This document shows, in pieces, positions 45,410-52,873 of a stretch of 64,000 bases of DNA. The notes beneath the pieces are model-generated. The model made no database searches. It saw only the letters and a list, made by a program, of their open reading frames with translations, and was not told the DNA's origin. Position 1 is the stretch's first letter. Every line of letters starts with the position of its first letter. The stretch comes from Nostoc sp. NIES-3756 (GTDB lineage: Bacteria; Cyanobacteriota; Cyanobacteriia; Cyanobacteriales; Nostocaceae), in contig NZ_AP017295.1 of the NCBI RefSeq assembly GCF_001548375.1, positions 2,638,501-2,702,500 on the forward strand, in the 5' to 3' direction. Position numbers and translations under genes: made by a program.

Positions 45410-46500
45410 TTTTCCCACCCTTGCATTTCCACTAATTCAATACACAAATCATTAATTCGCTCTAAATCAGGTCTATGAGGTAGAGTTGACTGTTCATAAA
45501 CAGCATCCATTTGAGCAACTAAATTATCAGCCATCTGCATCACTTCTTGATAAGAATAGTCACCTCTCAGGATAGCTTTTAAATCATCAACATCACCTGC
45601 AATTCTCCTATCTACAGTTATTTCACCTGTCTTTAATATTTCTAACCCACTGCGTAATAAACGAATGCAGTGCATCCCATGCTTCAAATCAAAACCAGAC
45701 TTTCTTTCCATCTCCGCTCTAGTCGGGTTACGATTTTCTTGCCACGTTAAATAAGCTTTCCATTCTCTTAAAGCTATTTGGTAATTTTGACTTTTTTGTA
45801 GCAACCGAATAAAATCCTTACGGCTATGAGTTAAATTTTGGGTATATTCTAAACTTTCATCAGGTAGAATATACTGTTTCAAAACACCTTTAAAATCAAT
45901 ATCCGCAGTTAATAACTTATATAATTGTTCCGCTTCTTCCAGAAATTCAATCCGACCTCTAATTAAAATATAGAGATACTCTAAAAAAGCATTCAACTCA
46001 TCCTTAATTAGTGGCGCTTCATCTTCTATCCCAAAATCAGATGGTAGAGGTTTCTTCTCAGGTGGATTTAACAACCACTTACGATGAGTTTCCATCTTTT
46101 TGATTTGAGCAAAAGCATATCCAGAATAAGTATGCTTAACTTTCTTACTTAAAAATAATTTTCTATACTGAATTAAATATCTTCCTACCTCAGTTAAAAC
46201 AGGATATTCATTCAACCATAGTAACTCTAAAACATTGGGATTAGCTCCTGATAACAACTGAAGTATTTTCTTCAACTCATATATAACCGTGTCCTTATTC
46301 CCATCAAGAAAAGGAAATAAACCCGGTTCATCCCAACCGGCATCTTTTTGTTCTACATGGTCAAATCCCAAATAATATCTTTTAGGTGCAATAAATACGC
46401 CTCGATAATCTAAATCAGAATCAGGACGATTTAACCCATACCCGTGACTACCCGCTAACCCAACCAGAATTGTTCTTTGTTCAACATCAATTCTTTTCAT
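45400..46500 (-). CDS. Predicted nucleotidyltransferase (COG3541, polymerase-beta superfamily; RlaP-like)
   Basis: A 366-residue protein. The N-terminal catalytic core reads ILVGLAGSHGYGLNRPDSDLDYRGVFIAP, i.e. GSxxY(G) followed by DSDxDxRG, the polymerase-beta nucleotidyltransferase signature with its metal-binding Asp pair. The rest is helical and matches the COG3541 (YcgL) group. Comparative work on RNA repair has named a related clade RlaP, proposed to add nucleotides to RNA ends; that is family-level knowledge, not shown for this protein. The last residues (NSH) and the stop come from a heptamer repeat. Confidence 0.78.
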   Translation of the reverse strand: MKRIDVEQRTILVGLAGSHGYGLNRPDSDLDYRGVFIAPKRYYLGFDHVEQKDAGWDEPGLFPFLDGNKDTVIYELKKILQLLSGANPNVLELLWLNEYPVLTEVGRYLIQYRKLFLSKKVKHTYSGYAFAQIKKMETHRKWLLNPPEKKPLPSDFGIEDEAPLIKDELNAFLEYLYILIRGRIEFLEEAEQLYKLLTADIDFKGVLKQYILPDESLEYTQNLTHSRKDFIRLLQKSQNYQIALREWKAYLTWQENRNPTRAEMERKSGFDLKHGMHCIRLLRSGLEILKTGEITVDRRIAGDVDDLKAILRGDYSYQEVMQMADNLVAQMDAVYEQSTLPHRPDLERINDLCIELVEMQGWENSH

Positions 46501-46542
46501 ATTTTTTCACAAATAACGGTCTAGAGATATGATTAATTTTCC

Positions 46543-46933
46543 CTACCATATCTTTTGAACAGGATAAGCATCAAAAACTGTATCTGCACTTAACATAGAT
46601 AGGTATCTTTTCAACTATCGCCTGAGCTATGACAATTCTGTCAAACGGGTCGCGGTGATAATTTGGTAAACCGTCTAAAGCATAAATATGAGATAACTCA
46701 ATGGGTAATATTTGTAAATTATTTATTCGCTGTTGAGACTCTATTAAGTTCGGAATTGGTGAGCTTAAATTCAACTTACCAAGCTGATATTTAATTTTTA
46801 GTTCCCAAACACTAGCAATACTAAACATAAGAGTATTGCTAGTGTCGGTAATTAAGTTGTATACATTTGCAGATAGTCTTTCCGAACTTGATGACCACCA
46901 AATAAGGACATGAGCATCCAATAATAATTTCAT
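46543..46933 (-). pseudogene. VapC-like PIN-domain toxin, frameshifted near the C-terminus
   Basis: The uninterrupted frame is 120 residues (46571-46933) and holds PIN motifs: LLLDAHVLIWW with the first Asp, SIASVWELKIKYQLG and DPFDRIVIAQAIVEKIPI. After EKIPI the frame goes to YVKCRYSF and stops, whereas another frame of the same DNA reads LSADTVFDAYPVQKIW and stops at 46543. That is the usual end of this toxin family. A one-base insertion near 46594-46602 explains it. The last conserved Asp of the PIN site (SADT) is lost in the translated product, so activity is doubtful. The antitoxin gene lies upstream, 17 bp away. Confidence 0.8.
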
Positions 46934-46950
46934 ACTTCACCTTCACCTAA

Positions 46951-47175
46951 TCAAAACTCATCCGGTAAAGGATCATTAAAATCATCACTCATCCAGATTT
47001 CTCCCTTGTTCAAGTCCGGTACACGTTGCTGAGGTGTTTGTTCAGCTTCTTGGGGTTGGGTATATTTCTGTGCTAAAAATTCCACAAAATCTAGCACCTG
47101 CTGTATTTTTTCTGGTGGTAGCGTTTGTAGTTTGGCGATTAATTCTGAAGTAGTATCTACAATTTGGGAAGTCAT
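46951..47175 (-). CDS. DUF2281-type antitoxin (VapB-like)
   Basis: A 74-residue protein. LIAKLQTLPPEKIQQVLDFV followed by EFLAQKY is the DUF2281 fold, a known antitoxin partner of PIN toxins. The C-terminus (PDLNKGEIWMSDDFNDPLPDEF) is the unstructured toxin-binding tail. It is intact, while its toxin is frameshifted. The pair forms a type II toxin-antitoxin operon, probably autoregulated. Confidence 0.78.
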   Translation of the reverse strand: MTSQIVDTTSELIAKLQTLPPEKIQQVLDFVEFLAQKYTQPQEAEQTPQQRVPDLNKGEIWMSDDFNDPLPDEF

Positions 47176-47211
47176 CTTACCTTCTCCTAATTGGGTGATC
47201 TTAACTTTATG

Positions 47212-47245
47212 TTAGTCATTAGTCATTAGTCATTCGTCAACAGTC
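47212..47245. repeat. STRR heptamer array
   Basis: TTAGTCA-type heptamers, four to five copies, ending in CAACAGT. Same family as the arrays at 36085, 43506 and 45303. Confidence 0.8.
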
Positions 47246-47560
47246 CCAAAGAAAGGGGGAAGGGGTAAAGGGTGTTCATCATCTTCCTCATCTCCCTTGT
47301 CTTCCCCATCTTCCCCCACTCCCCATTCCCTTCATAAAAAGGGAAAATCTGAGCAAAGAGATTCCGTTGCTCAGACTTGTTGGTGCTGTTCTGTGTCAGG
47401 ATATAACTACATCCAGCACTTTTGGGATTTCGCAAATTCCACAGAAACTAATTGATAAATTCTGGATTTGAAATATTGGCACTACAGGCTCAGAAACTTA
47501 TAGATTTCAACTTGACTTCGTACTGGTTCATCACATAAGATTATAGATTGTCTGTCTAAT

Positions 47561-47620
47561 TACCTGCTCGGATCAGGTAGACATACTACAAAGGCTGATA
47601 AATCAACATTCAGCTACCTG
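47561..47620 (+). promoter_or_regulatory. Candidate rplU leader with competing hairpins
   Basis: TACCTG (47561-47566) pairs with CAGGTA (47574-47579). The same right arm, CAGGTAG (47574-47580), can instead pair with CTACCTG (47614-47620). The second hairpin ends 24 nt before the rplU start codon. Two mutually exclusive folds just upstream of a ribosomal-protein operon suggest feedback control by the protein; this is inference. The ribosome-binding site AAGGA follows at 47633. Confidence 0.5.
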
Positions 47621-47644
47621 TACGGCAACCTTAAGGACAATTTC

Positions 47645-48040
47645 ATGGCATACGCGATTATTGAGACTGGCGGCAAGCAAGTGCGAGTTGAGCCAGGTCG
47701 TTTTTACGATATTGAACTCCTCTCTGCCCAACCAGATGAAAAAGTTACAATAGATTCTGTATTACTAGTGCAGAATGGCGCCGAACTCACCATTGGACAG
47801 CCTCTAGTAGCTGGGGCAACAGTACAAGGAACGGTTTTGCGGCATCTGAGAGGTCGTAAAGTCCTGGTTTATAAGATGAAGCCTAAAAAGAAGACTCGCA
47901 AAAAACGGGGTCATCGCCAGGAAATCACCAGACTTTTAATTGATTCCATTACCCTCAACGGTACAGTGTTAACAGCAGAAGCTACTGCTACAGCTGAAGC
48001 TCCTGCTGCTACCCCAGAGACAGAAGCTGCTGCTGAATAA
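47645..48040 (+). CDS. rplU: 50S ribosomal protein L21
   Basis: A 131-residue L21. It begins [20 protein letters not shown], and the rRNA-binding [16 protein letters not shown] lies near 78-93. The C-terminal extension is Ala/Thr/Glu-rich (about 112-131), as often in cyanobacteria. It starts the rplU-rpmA operon, with AAGGA 7 nt before ATG. Confidence 0.96.
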   Translation: MAYAIIETGGKQVRVEPGRFYDIELLSAQPDEKVTIDSVLLVQNGAELTIGQPLVAGATVQGTVLRHLRGRKVLVYKMKPKKKTRKKRGHRQEITRLLIDSITLNGTVLTAEATATAEAPAATPETEAAAE

Positions 48041-48067
48041 TAGTAAAGAAGCAATAAAAAGGAAATT

Positions 48068-48346
48068 ATGGCTCACAAGAAAGGAACAGGTAGTACACGC
48101 AACGGTCGTGATTCTAATGCCCAGCGTCTGGGTGTAAAACGTTTCGGTGGACAAGTAGTCCGCGCTGGCAACATTCTCGTGCGTCAACGTGGAACCAAGT
48201 TTCATCCTGGTAATAACGTTGGTATCGGTAAAGATGATACTTTGTTTGCCTTGGTTGATGGTTTAGTTACCTTTGAAAGAAAAGGCAAATCTCGTAAAAA
48301 AGTTAGTGTTTACCCCGCAGCTACCACAGAAGCAGTAGCTAGCTAA
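48068..48346 (+). CDS. rpmA: 50S ribosomal protein L27
   Basis: A 92-residue L27. It begins [20 protein letters not shown], carries the basic N-terminal tail that reaches the peptidyl-transferase centre, and continues with [20 protein letters not shown]. There is no N-terminal cleavage extension of the firmicute type. It lies 27 bp after rplU and is followed by an inverted repeat. Confidence 0.96.
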   Translation: MAHKKGTGSTRNGRDSNAQRLGVKRFGGQVVRAGNILVRQRGTKFHPGNNVGIGKDDTLFALVDGLVTFERKGKSRKKVSVYPAATTEAVAS

Positions 48347-48353
48347 ATCAAAC

Positions 48354-48404
48354 TTGTAGTAAGAACTTTAGTCCGCTTGTTAGCACTGAAGTGCTTACTA
48401 CAAA
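48354..48404. repeat. Imperfect palindrome after rpmA
   Basis: TTGTAGTAAG (48354-48363) pairs with CTTACTACAA (48394-48403), and the inner parts continue with mismatches; within it GTTAGCACT...AGTGCTTAC forms a second stem. This is a dispersed palindromic repeat that can serve as a terminator between rpmA and the convergent gene ending at 48398. Confidence 0.6.
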
Positions 48405-48847
48405 CTTAGTATTATCCTGTGGGTTAAAAGCATATTGATAAATGCGCCTAAACCAACCCCAGCAATTGAAAAAATAAATGTAGCGATAAAAGCTTGCCAT
48501 TCTGTAAAGTCATTAGCTTGGAAGTCAATTCTGGTTAAAAGAACCGCACAAACGATAAGTAGTGTATCAAGAAAGACACGAAACCAAGCTATCATCAGAA
48601 AAAAGAAAAATGCTCCTGCTACAGCAACAAAGAAACTTCGGATACTAGAAGCAAGTAAAACATTAGAATAAATGGAAATATCAGAATAGGGAGCAGTGAT
48701 AGTTCCTATCAAAAAAACTGTAGTTAAAACAAGAGTAACCCAGGCAAACCAAGGGGCCTGCATATTAGATAAGACCCACCCCAACGAGCTGTAGCTCAAC
48801 ATTAACAGTATTAGGGCTAGCCAGGGAAGTCTTTTCACAATTGACAT
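48398..48847 (-). CDS. Small multi-spanning membrane protein
   Basis: A 149-residue protein with four hydrophobic helices (about 8-25, 34-52, 64-102, 117-142) and no recognised motif. It converges on rpmA and shares the palindrome at its 3' end. Similar-sized hypothetical membrane proteins are common in Nostoc; function unknown. Confidence 0.6.
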   Translation of the reverse strand: MSIVKRLPWLALILLMLSYSSLGWVLSNMQAPWFAWVTLVLTTVFLIGTITAPYSDISIYSNVLLASSIRSFFVAVAGAFFFFLMIAWFRVFLDTLLIVCAVLLTRIDFQANDFTEWQAFIATFIFSIAGVGLGAFINMLLTHRIILSL

Positions 48848-49205
48848 GAGTTGGTATAACTGTTAACCACAAGCTTTACTCTGGAAAAATATTTTCTGAG
48901 ATTCAGGTTTCATTTCAAGGCAAGGGTCGCTCTTTGATGCTTACCTGACTTGAGAAGGTGAGAAGAAACACCCCCACCGTTGATGCAGCAAAAAATCTGA
49001 CTTACATGGATAGATTTTGACTGCGATCGCTTAGACTATTAGTTTATCATCCTATTTTTTCTTGTTGCAATCAATAGGTTGTCAAGCTCTGACAAAAGTT
49101 TAAACAATTTTTGCAGAGAATTACGGTAAAAACTAGTTAAATATTTAGTAAACATTTGTAAACTATTAGCAGCGAAGTTGCCACGTATCACATCGTGTTC
49201 AAGGA
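48848..49205. other. Spacer before cruF
   Basis: 358 bp with one HIP1 site (49023) and no open frame of note. Promoters for the divergent small membrane gene and cruF should lie here; none can be placed with confidence. Confidence 0.6.
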
Positions 49206-49211
49206 ATGATC

Positions 49212-50117
49212 ATGAAACAACTTGTTATCGCAGAGCGCGTATGCCTGATTGGCCATATCGTCTCAATGGTGTTTGGATTAGTAGGGATACTCTTAGTTGT
49301 ACCTAATGCCGAAGTGCTTTTCCATCTCTCTGAGTTTGGCCAGAAAGCCATGCAGTGGAGTATGGCTGGTGGTGGTGTAGTTTACATGATTTTGGGTGCA
49401 GCAGCCGTATTTTTATATGCTCTGCGGACGTTGGGTTTGGGTCGTACTTTAGGTTTTATGCTACCTGCGGTATTGATATCCTTAACCAGTGAACTGCTAG
49501 GAACCAGCACAGGTTTTCCTTTTGGTCACTATAGTTATTTGAGTGGCTTGGGTTATAAAATTGCCGGGTTAGTACCGTTCACCATTCCCTTATCTTGGTT
49601 TTATGTAGGATGTTCCTCCTACCTATTGGGACGTGCTGGTTTGGAAGTAGATAAGAAACCCAGCTTGTTACGCCATGTGGGCGCAATTGGTTTAGGAGCG
49701 TTACTGCTCACATCTTGGGATTTTGTGCTTGATCCTGCTATGAGCCAAACTTCCCTGCCCTTCTGGTATTGGCAACAGCCAGGAGCCTTTTTTGGTATGC
49801 CTTATCAAAACTTTGCTGGTTGGTTGGGTACAGGTGCAGTATTCATGACAGTGGCGGCTATTTTGTGGAGAAACCAGCCGATCAAATTTGAGCGATCGCA
49901 GCTTAATGTACCTTTAGCAGTTTACTTAGGCAACTTTGGTTTTGCTACCGTCATGAGCTTGGCGGCAGGGTTCTCTATTCCTGTATTGTTGGGCGTATTG
50001 ACAGGTGTAGCCCCAGCTTTATTCCTATGGTGGAAAGGCTCATCTGCATCAGGTCAAATTAGCGTGGAACCAACTGCACAGGAAGTCTCCATTGCCAGCA
50101 TTAAAGTTGTGAATTAG
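49212..50117 (+). CDS. cruF: Carotenoid 1',2'-hydratase CruF
   Basis: A 301-residue membrane protein with about seven helices. It adds water across the psi-end double bond of monocyclic carotenoids, an early step towards myxol glycosides. Conserved blocks are LTSELLGTSTGFPFGHYSY, LVPFTIPLSWFYVG and LTSWDFVLDPAMSQTSLPFW, where acidic residues in ELLG and WDFVLDP are typical of the COG2324 hydratases. AAGGA lies 6 nt before the ATG at 49212; an ATG at 49206 is too close to it. cruG follows 202 bp later. Confidence 0.92.
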   Translation: MKQLVIAERVCLIGHIVSMVFGLVGILLVVPNAEVLFHLSEFGQKAMQWSMAGGGVVYMILGAAAVFLYALRTLGLGRTLGFMLPAVLISLTSELLGTSTGFPFGHYSYLSGLGYKIAGLVPFTIPLSWFYVGCSSYLLGRAGLEVDKKPSLLRHVGAIGLGALLLTSWDFVLDPAMSQTSLPFWYWQQPGAFFGMPYQNFAGWLGTGAVFMTVAAILWRNQPIKFERSQLNVPLAVYLGNFGFATVMSLAAGFSIPVLLGVLTGVAPALFLWWKGSSASGQISVEPTAQEVSIASIKVVN

Positions 50118-50319
50118 GGACTGGGGACTAGGAGAGATGAGGAAGTAACCCACCCCTAGCCCCTCCCAGGAGGGGAACAGGGAGATGAGGGAGATGAGAG
50201 AGAAATTCTCACTCAGCACGGGCTGAACGCCCCCCTACTGCTAATATCACTTAGCACTCCTCACTACTCCATACCCAATTCAACATCAAAAAAACTCTTG
50301 TTATGTTAGCGATTCTGAG
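50118..50319. repeat. Repeat-rich spacer between cruF and cruG
   Basis: It contains CCCCTCC-CA-GGAGGGG (50160-50175, perfect 7-bp palindrome), GGGAGATGAGGGAGATGAGA-type CT repeats and CAGCACGGGCTGAACGCCCC (50214). Similar pieces occur at 31116, 44946 and elsewhere in the window. Confidence 0.65.
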
Positions 50320-51528
50320 TTGCATAGTATTTTTATCGTGGACAACGCTTTGACAGCAGCAAGTGCTTTGGCGCTTCTGTTATTACTCATTCAAGTGCCA
50401 GCTACAGCAATTCTGCTGTCTCGTCTATTTAAGGGGCCAAGACGACTGCCGCCAATTCAGCCCCAACAACCAACACCAGACCTTTTGGGTAAGGTGAGCG
50501 TTGTCGTTCCTACACTAAATGAAGCCTTGCGTATCAGCCCTTTATTAGCTGGGTTGAGTCGCCAAAGTTATGAAGTTCGGGAAGTGATTGTGGTAGACAG
50601 CAAATCCCAAGATGGGACTCCCGACTTAGTAAAAGCGGCGCAACAGCAAGACCCCCGCTTTCGCCTCATCAATGATGACCCTTTACCCTCTAATTGGGTA
50701 GGCAGACCTTGGGCATTGCATAACGGCTTTTTGTATAGTTCCGAAGATAGTCAATGGTTTTTAGGCATGGATGCGGATACTCAGCCCCATCCTGGCTTAG
50801 TAGCTAGTCTAGTCACAACAGCCGAGGCGCAGGGATATGACCTAGTTTCCCTTTCCCCCCAGTTCATCCTCCAGTATCCGGGTGAATGCTTGCTGCAACC
50901 CGCCTTGCTGATGACTCTGCTTTTTCGATTTGACCCCGCAGGTGTTACCGCAGACCAACCAGAAAGGGTCATGGCAAATGGACAATGCTTTTTATGCCGT
51001 CGCTCTGTACTAGCGGTTGTGGGTGGTTACAGTAGCGCTAGTAGCTCCTTTTGTGATGATGTTACTTTAGCCCGTCATATTGCTACCCAAGGGTATAAGG
51101 TGGGCTTTTTAGACGGGGCTAAGGTATTGAAAGTAAGAATGTATGAGGGGGCGTTAGAGACTTGGAAGGAATGGGGACGCAGCCTTGACTTGAAAGATGC
51201 TTCTTCCCGCGCTCAAATTTGGGGAGATTTATGGTTACTTTCATCTGTGCAGGGTTTACCTTTACTGATTGTACTTAGTTACTTGCTGTTTGGTTATTTC
51301 CCTTTACTGCTGCCCCTCAAGCTTTTGTTAGGGTTAAATGTGTTTTTACTGGTGATTCGCTGTGCCATGCTTTTAGCGATCGCTCCTTCCTACGACCGTA
51401 AATCAGCTAAAGGTGGCTGGCTGTTTTGGCTCTCACCCCTAGCCGATCCTCTAGCTGTCTTGCGAATTTTCTTATCCGCATTCCGCACCCCCAAAGAATG
51501 GCGAGGGAGAAAATATAGTAAAGAGTGA
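50320..51528 (+). CDS. cruG: Carotenoid 2'-O-glycosyltransferase CruG
   Basis: A 402-residue membrane-bound GT2. An N-terminal anchor (about 10-32) is followed by VSVVVPTLNEALRISPLL, EVIVVDSKSQDGT and FLGMDADTQPHPG (DxD), then SSSFCDDVTLARHIATQGYK and three C-terminal helices. It transfers the sugar to the 2'-OH of the myxol-type carotenoid after CruF and related steps. The frame begins with TTG at 50320; a GTG at 50338 is a possible alternative, and neither has a strong ribosome-binding site. Confidence 0.9.
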   Translation: MHSIFIVDNALTAASALALLLLLIQVPATAILLSRLFKGPRRLPPIQPQQPTPDLLGKVSVVVPTLNEALRISPLLAGLSRQSYEVREVIVVDSKSQDGTPDLVKAAQQQDPRFRLINDDPLPSNWVGRPWALHNGFLYSSEDSQWFLGMDADTQPHPGLVASLVTTAEAQGYDLVSLSPQFILQYPGECLLQPALLMTLLFRFDPAGVTADQPERVMANGQCFLCRRSVLAVVGGYSSASSSFCDDVTLARHIATQGYKVGFLDGAKVLKVRMYEGALETWKEWGRSLDLKDASSRAQIWGDLWLLSSVQGLPLLIVLSYLLFGYFPLLLPLKLLLGLNVFLLVIRCAMLLAIAPSYDRKSAKGGWLFWLSPLADPLAVLRIFLSAFRTPKEWRGRKYSKE

Positions 51529-51594
51529 GTGCTGAGTAGGGAGTAATTATTTTCTCCCCTGCTCCCCCTACTCCCTCATCTCCCCACTCCCCCC

Positions 51595-52503
51595 TTACTC
51601 ATCCTCACCCCCCACGCGATCGCCTCTCTCTAGCTCCCAGAGAATTTGATTACCCTCACGGCGGACTCGTGAAACAATCCAGTTACGCCAGCGCCACTGA
51701 TCACCACGACTGGTAACAGCACTGGCGTGGACATCCATTAAGTCTGCTAACTCAGAACTGGTGATTAGATAACCTTTTGCTGCAATTTCGTCTGCAATTC
51801 GCAGAGTTTCTACTAAGTTACGGAGTTGTTCCACACGCTTTTCAGGCGATTTTTCCTCGTTTGTAGCCGCAACGTGTGCGGTAGATGGTTCCATAATGTT
51901 GATGTTTGACGCAGAAGTACTGATTTCTTGTGTCGTTTTGTTAACTATTGTAGAGTTTGTAACATGAATAGGTACTTTTGCTACATCTATTTTGTTGAGA
52001 GTAGGTAAAGATTTATGAGAATCAGGGTGGGATAGTTGTTGTAAAGATGGAATTTTACCAGTTGCGAAAGAGCGAGCAATCACATCACAACGCTCGTTAC
52101 CAACGTTACCAGAATGACCCCGAACATGATGCCAGTTAACCTTGCGGCTATTGAGTTCATCTAAAGTTTCCAAAAGGTCTTGATTTTGAACTGGGTTCCC
52201 ATCGGCTTTTTTCCAACCCTTTTTTTTCCAACCTTTTACCCACTTGGTAACGCAGTTAATCAGGTATTCGCTATCGGTATAAAGGGTAATTGGTTGTGTT
52301 TGTCCAGAGTCGTGCAGGAATTTGAGGGCGGCGATCGCTGCCTGCATCTCCATCTTATTATTAGTGGTATGACTGGCAGCATCGCCCATTTCGTGAATTG
52401 AACCATCATTAAAATAGACAACTACACCCCAGCCGCCAGGGCCGGGATTACCAGTACAAGCTCCATCGGTGTATATGCTTTCGATTATCGGTTGGGTAGA
52501 CAT
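51595..52503 (-). CDS. rnhA: Ribonuclease HI with a C-terminal helical extension
   Basis: 302 residues, about twice a normal RNase HI. The catalytic domain (1-150) has YTDGACTGNPGPGGWG with the first Asp, NNKMEMQAAIAAL with Glu, TLYTDSEYLINC with Asp, the basic WKKKGWKK handle, and HVRGHSGNVGNERCD with the final His and Asp. It cleaves RNA in RNA-DNA hybrids. After a Ser/Thr/Asn-rich linker (about 150-215), a second domain (about 220-295) contains YLITSSELADLMDVHASAV, helix-turn-helix-like, and a Trp/Arg-rich end (QWRWRNWIVSRVRREG). The extension may bind nucleic acid. Confidence 0.9.
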   Translation of the reverse strand: MSTQPIIESIYTDGACTGNPGPGGWGVVVYFNDGSIHEMGDAASHTTNNKMEMQAAIAALKFLHDSGQTQPITLYTDSEYLINCVTKWVKGWKKKGWKKADGNPVQNQDLLETLDELNSRKVNWHHVRGHSGNVGNERCDVIARSFATGKIPSLQQLSHPDSHKSLPTLNKIDVAKVPIHVTNSTIVNKTTQEISTSASNINIMEPSTAHVAATNEEKSPEKRVEQLRNLVETLRIADEIAAKGYLITSSELADLMDVHASAVTSRGDQWRWRNWIVSRVRREGNQILWELERGDRVGGEDE

Positions 52504-52873
52504 AGTAAAAATAACAAAGCACCGCGCTAATAGCTACTAGCCACGAATTTTTTGAGCAATATCCTGGCTATTATACTTGTAAGTAATCCAGCGACAATGC
52601 TAGCGCCAAAGTTATATCCAAAAAACCTTGTACCTACCCTCTACTCTAGCCTTCATTGTTCACTCATGCTAATGCTGGCGAAATCTTGAATCATAGCAAT
52701 TTTGGATTGAAAACTCTGATTCATTGTTGATTATTTAGTTTCCCATTACAAGCTTTTTGGTTTGCTCAAAGTCGAGCGTCAACATCATCGTGACATTCGC
52801 GCTCGCTCTGAGCTTATTTGGGCTAATGCTCCTTAAGTTGACACCAATGATCTCTATACGTCCCTACTATTAG
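52504..52873. other. Spacer up to the insertion sequence; no assigned gene
   Basis: 370 bp without a gene I can support. The last 100 bp (about 52770-52870) read as a remnant: one frame gives LLKVERQHHRDIRARSELIW, another a hydrophobic stretch ending in TAG at 52871-52873. Neither is identified. The final TTAG (52870-52873) is one copy of the target duplication of the IS. Confidence 0.5.

Larger units (their letters stand above)
47176..47644. other. Spacer between the antitoxin gene and rplU
   Basis: 469 bp. It holds heptamer repeats (47212-47245), CT-rich DNA up to about 47330 and a structured rplU leader at 47561-47620. A 69-codon minus-strand frame at 47226-47435 consists of repeat DNA and is not taken as a gene. 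Confidence 0.65.

Noticed and set aside
47226..47435. A 69-codon minus-strand frame before rplU
   Set aside because: Made almost wholly of heptamer and CT-rich repeats; no ribosome-binding site and no homology seen.
48375..48395. TTAGCACT...AGTGCTTA as a possible CIRCE operator
   Set aside because: The gap between arms is 2 nt, not 9; it lies downstream of rpmA within a dispersed palindrome.
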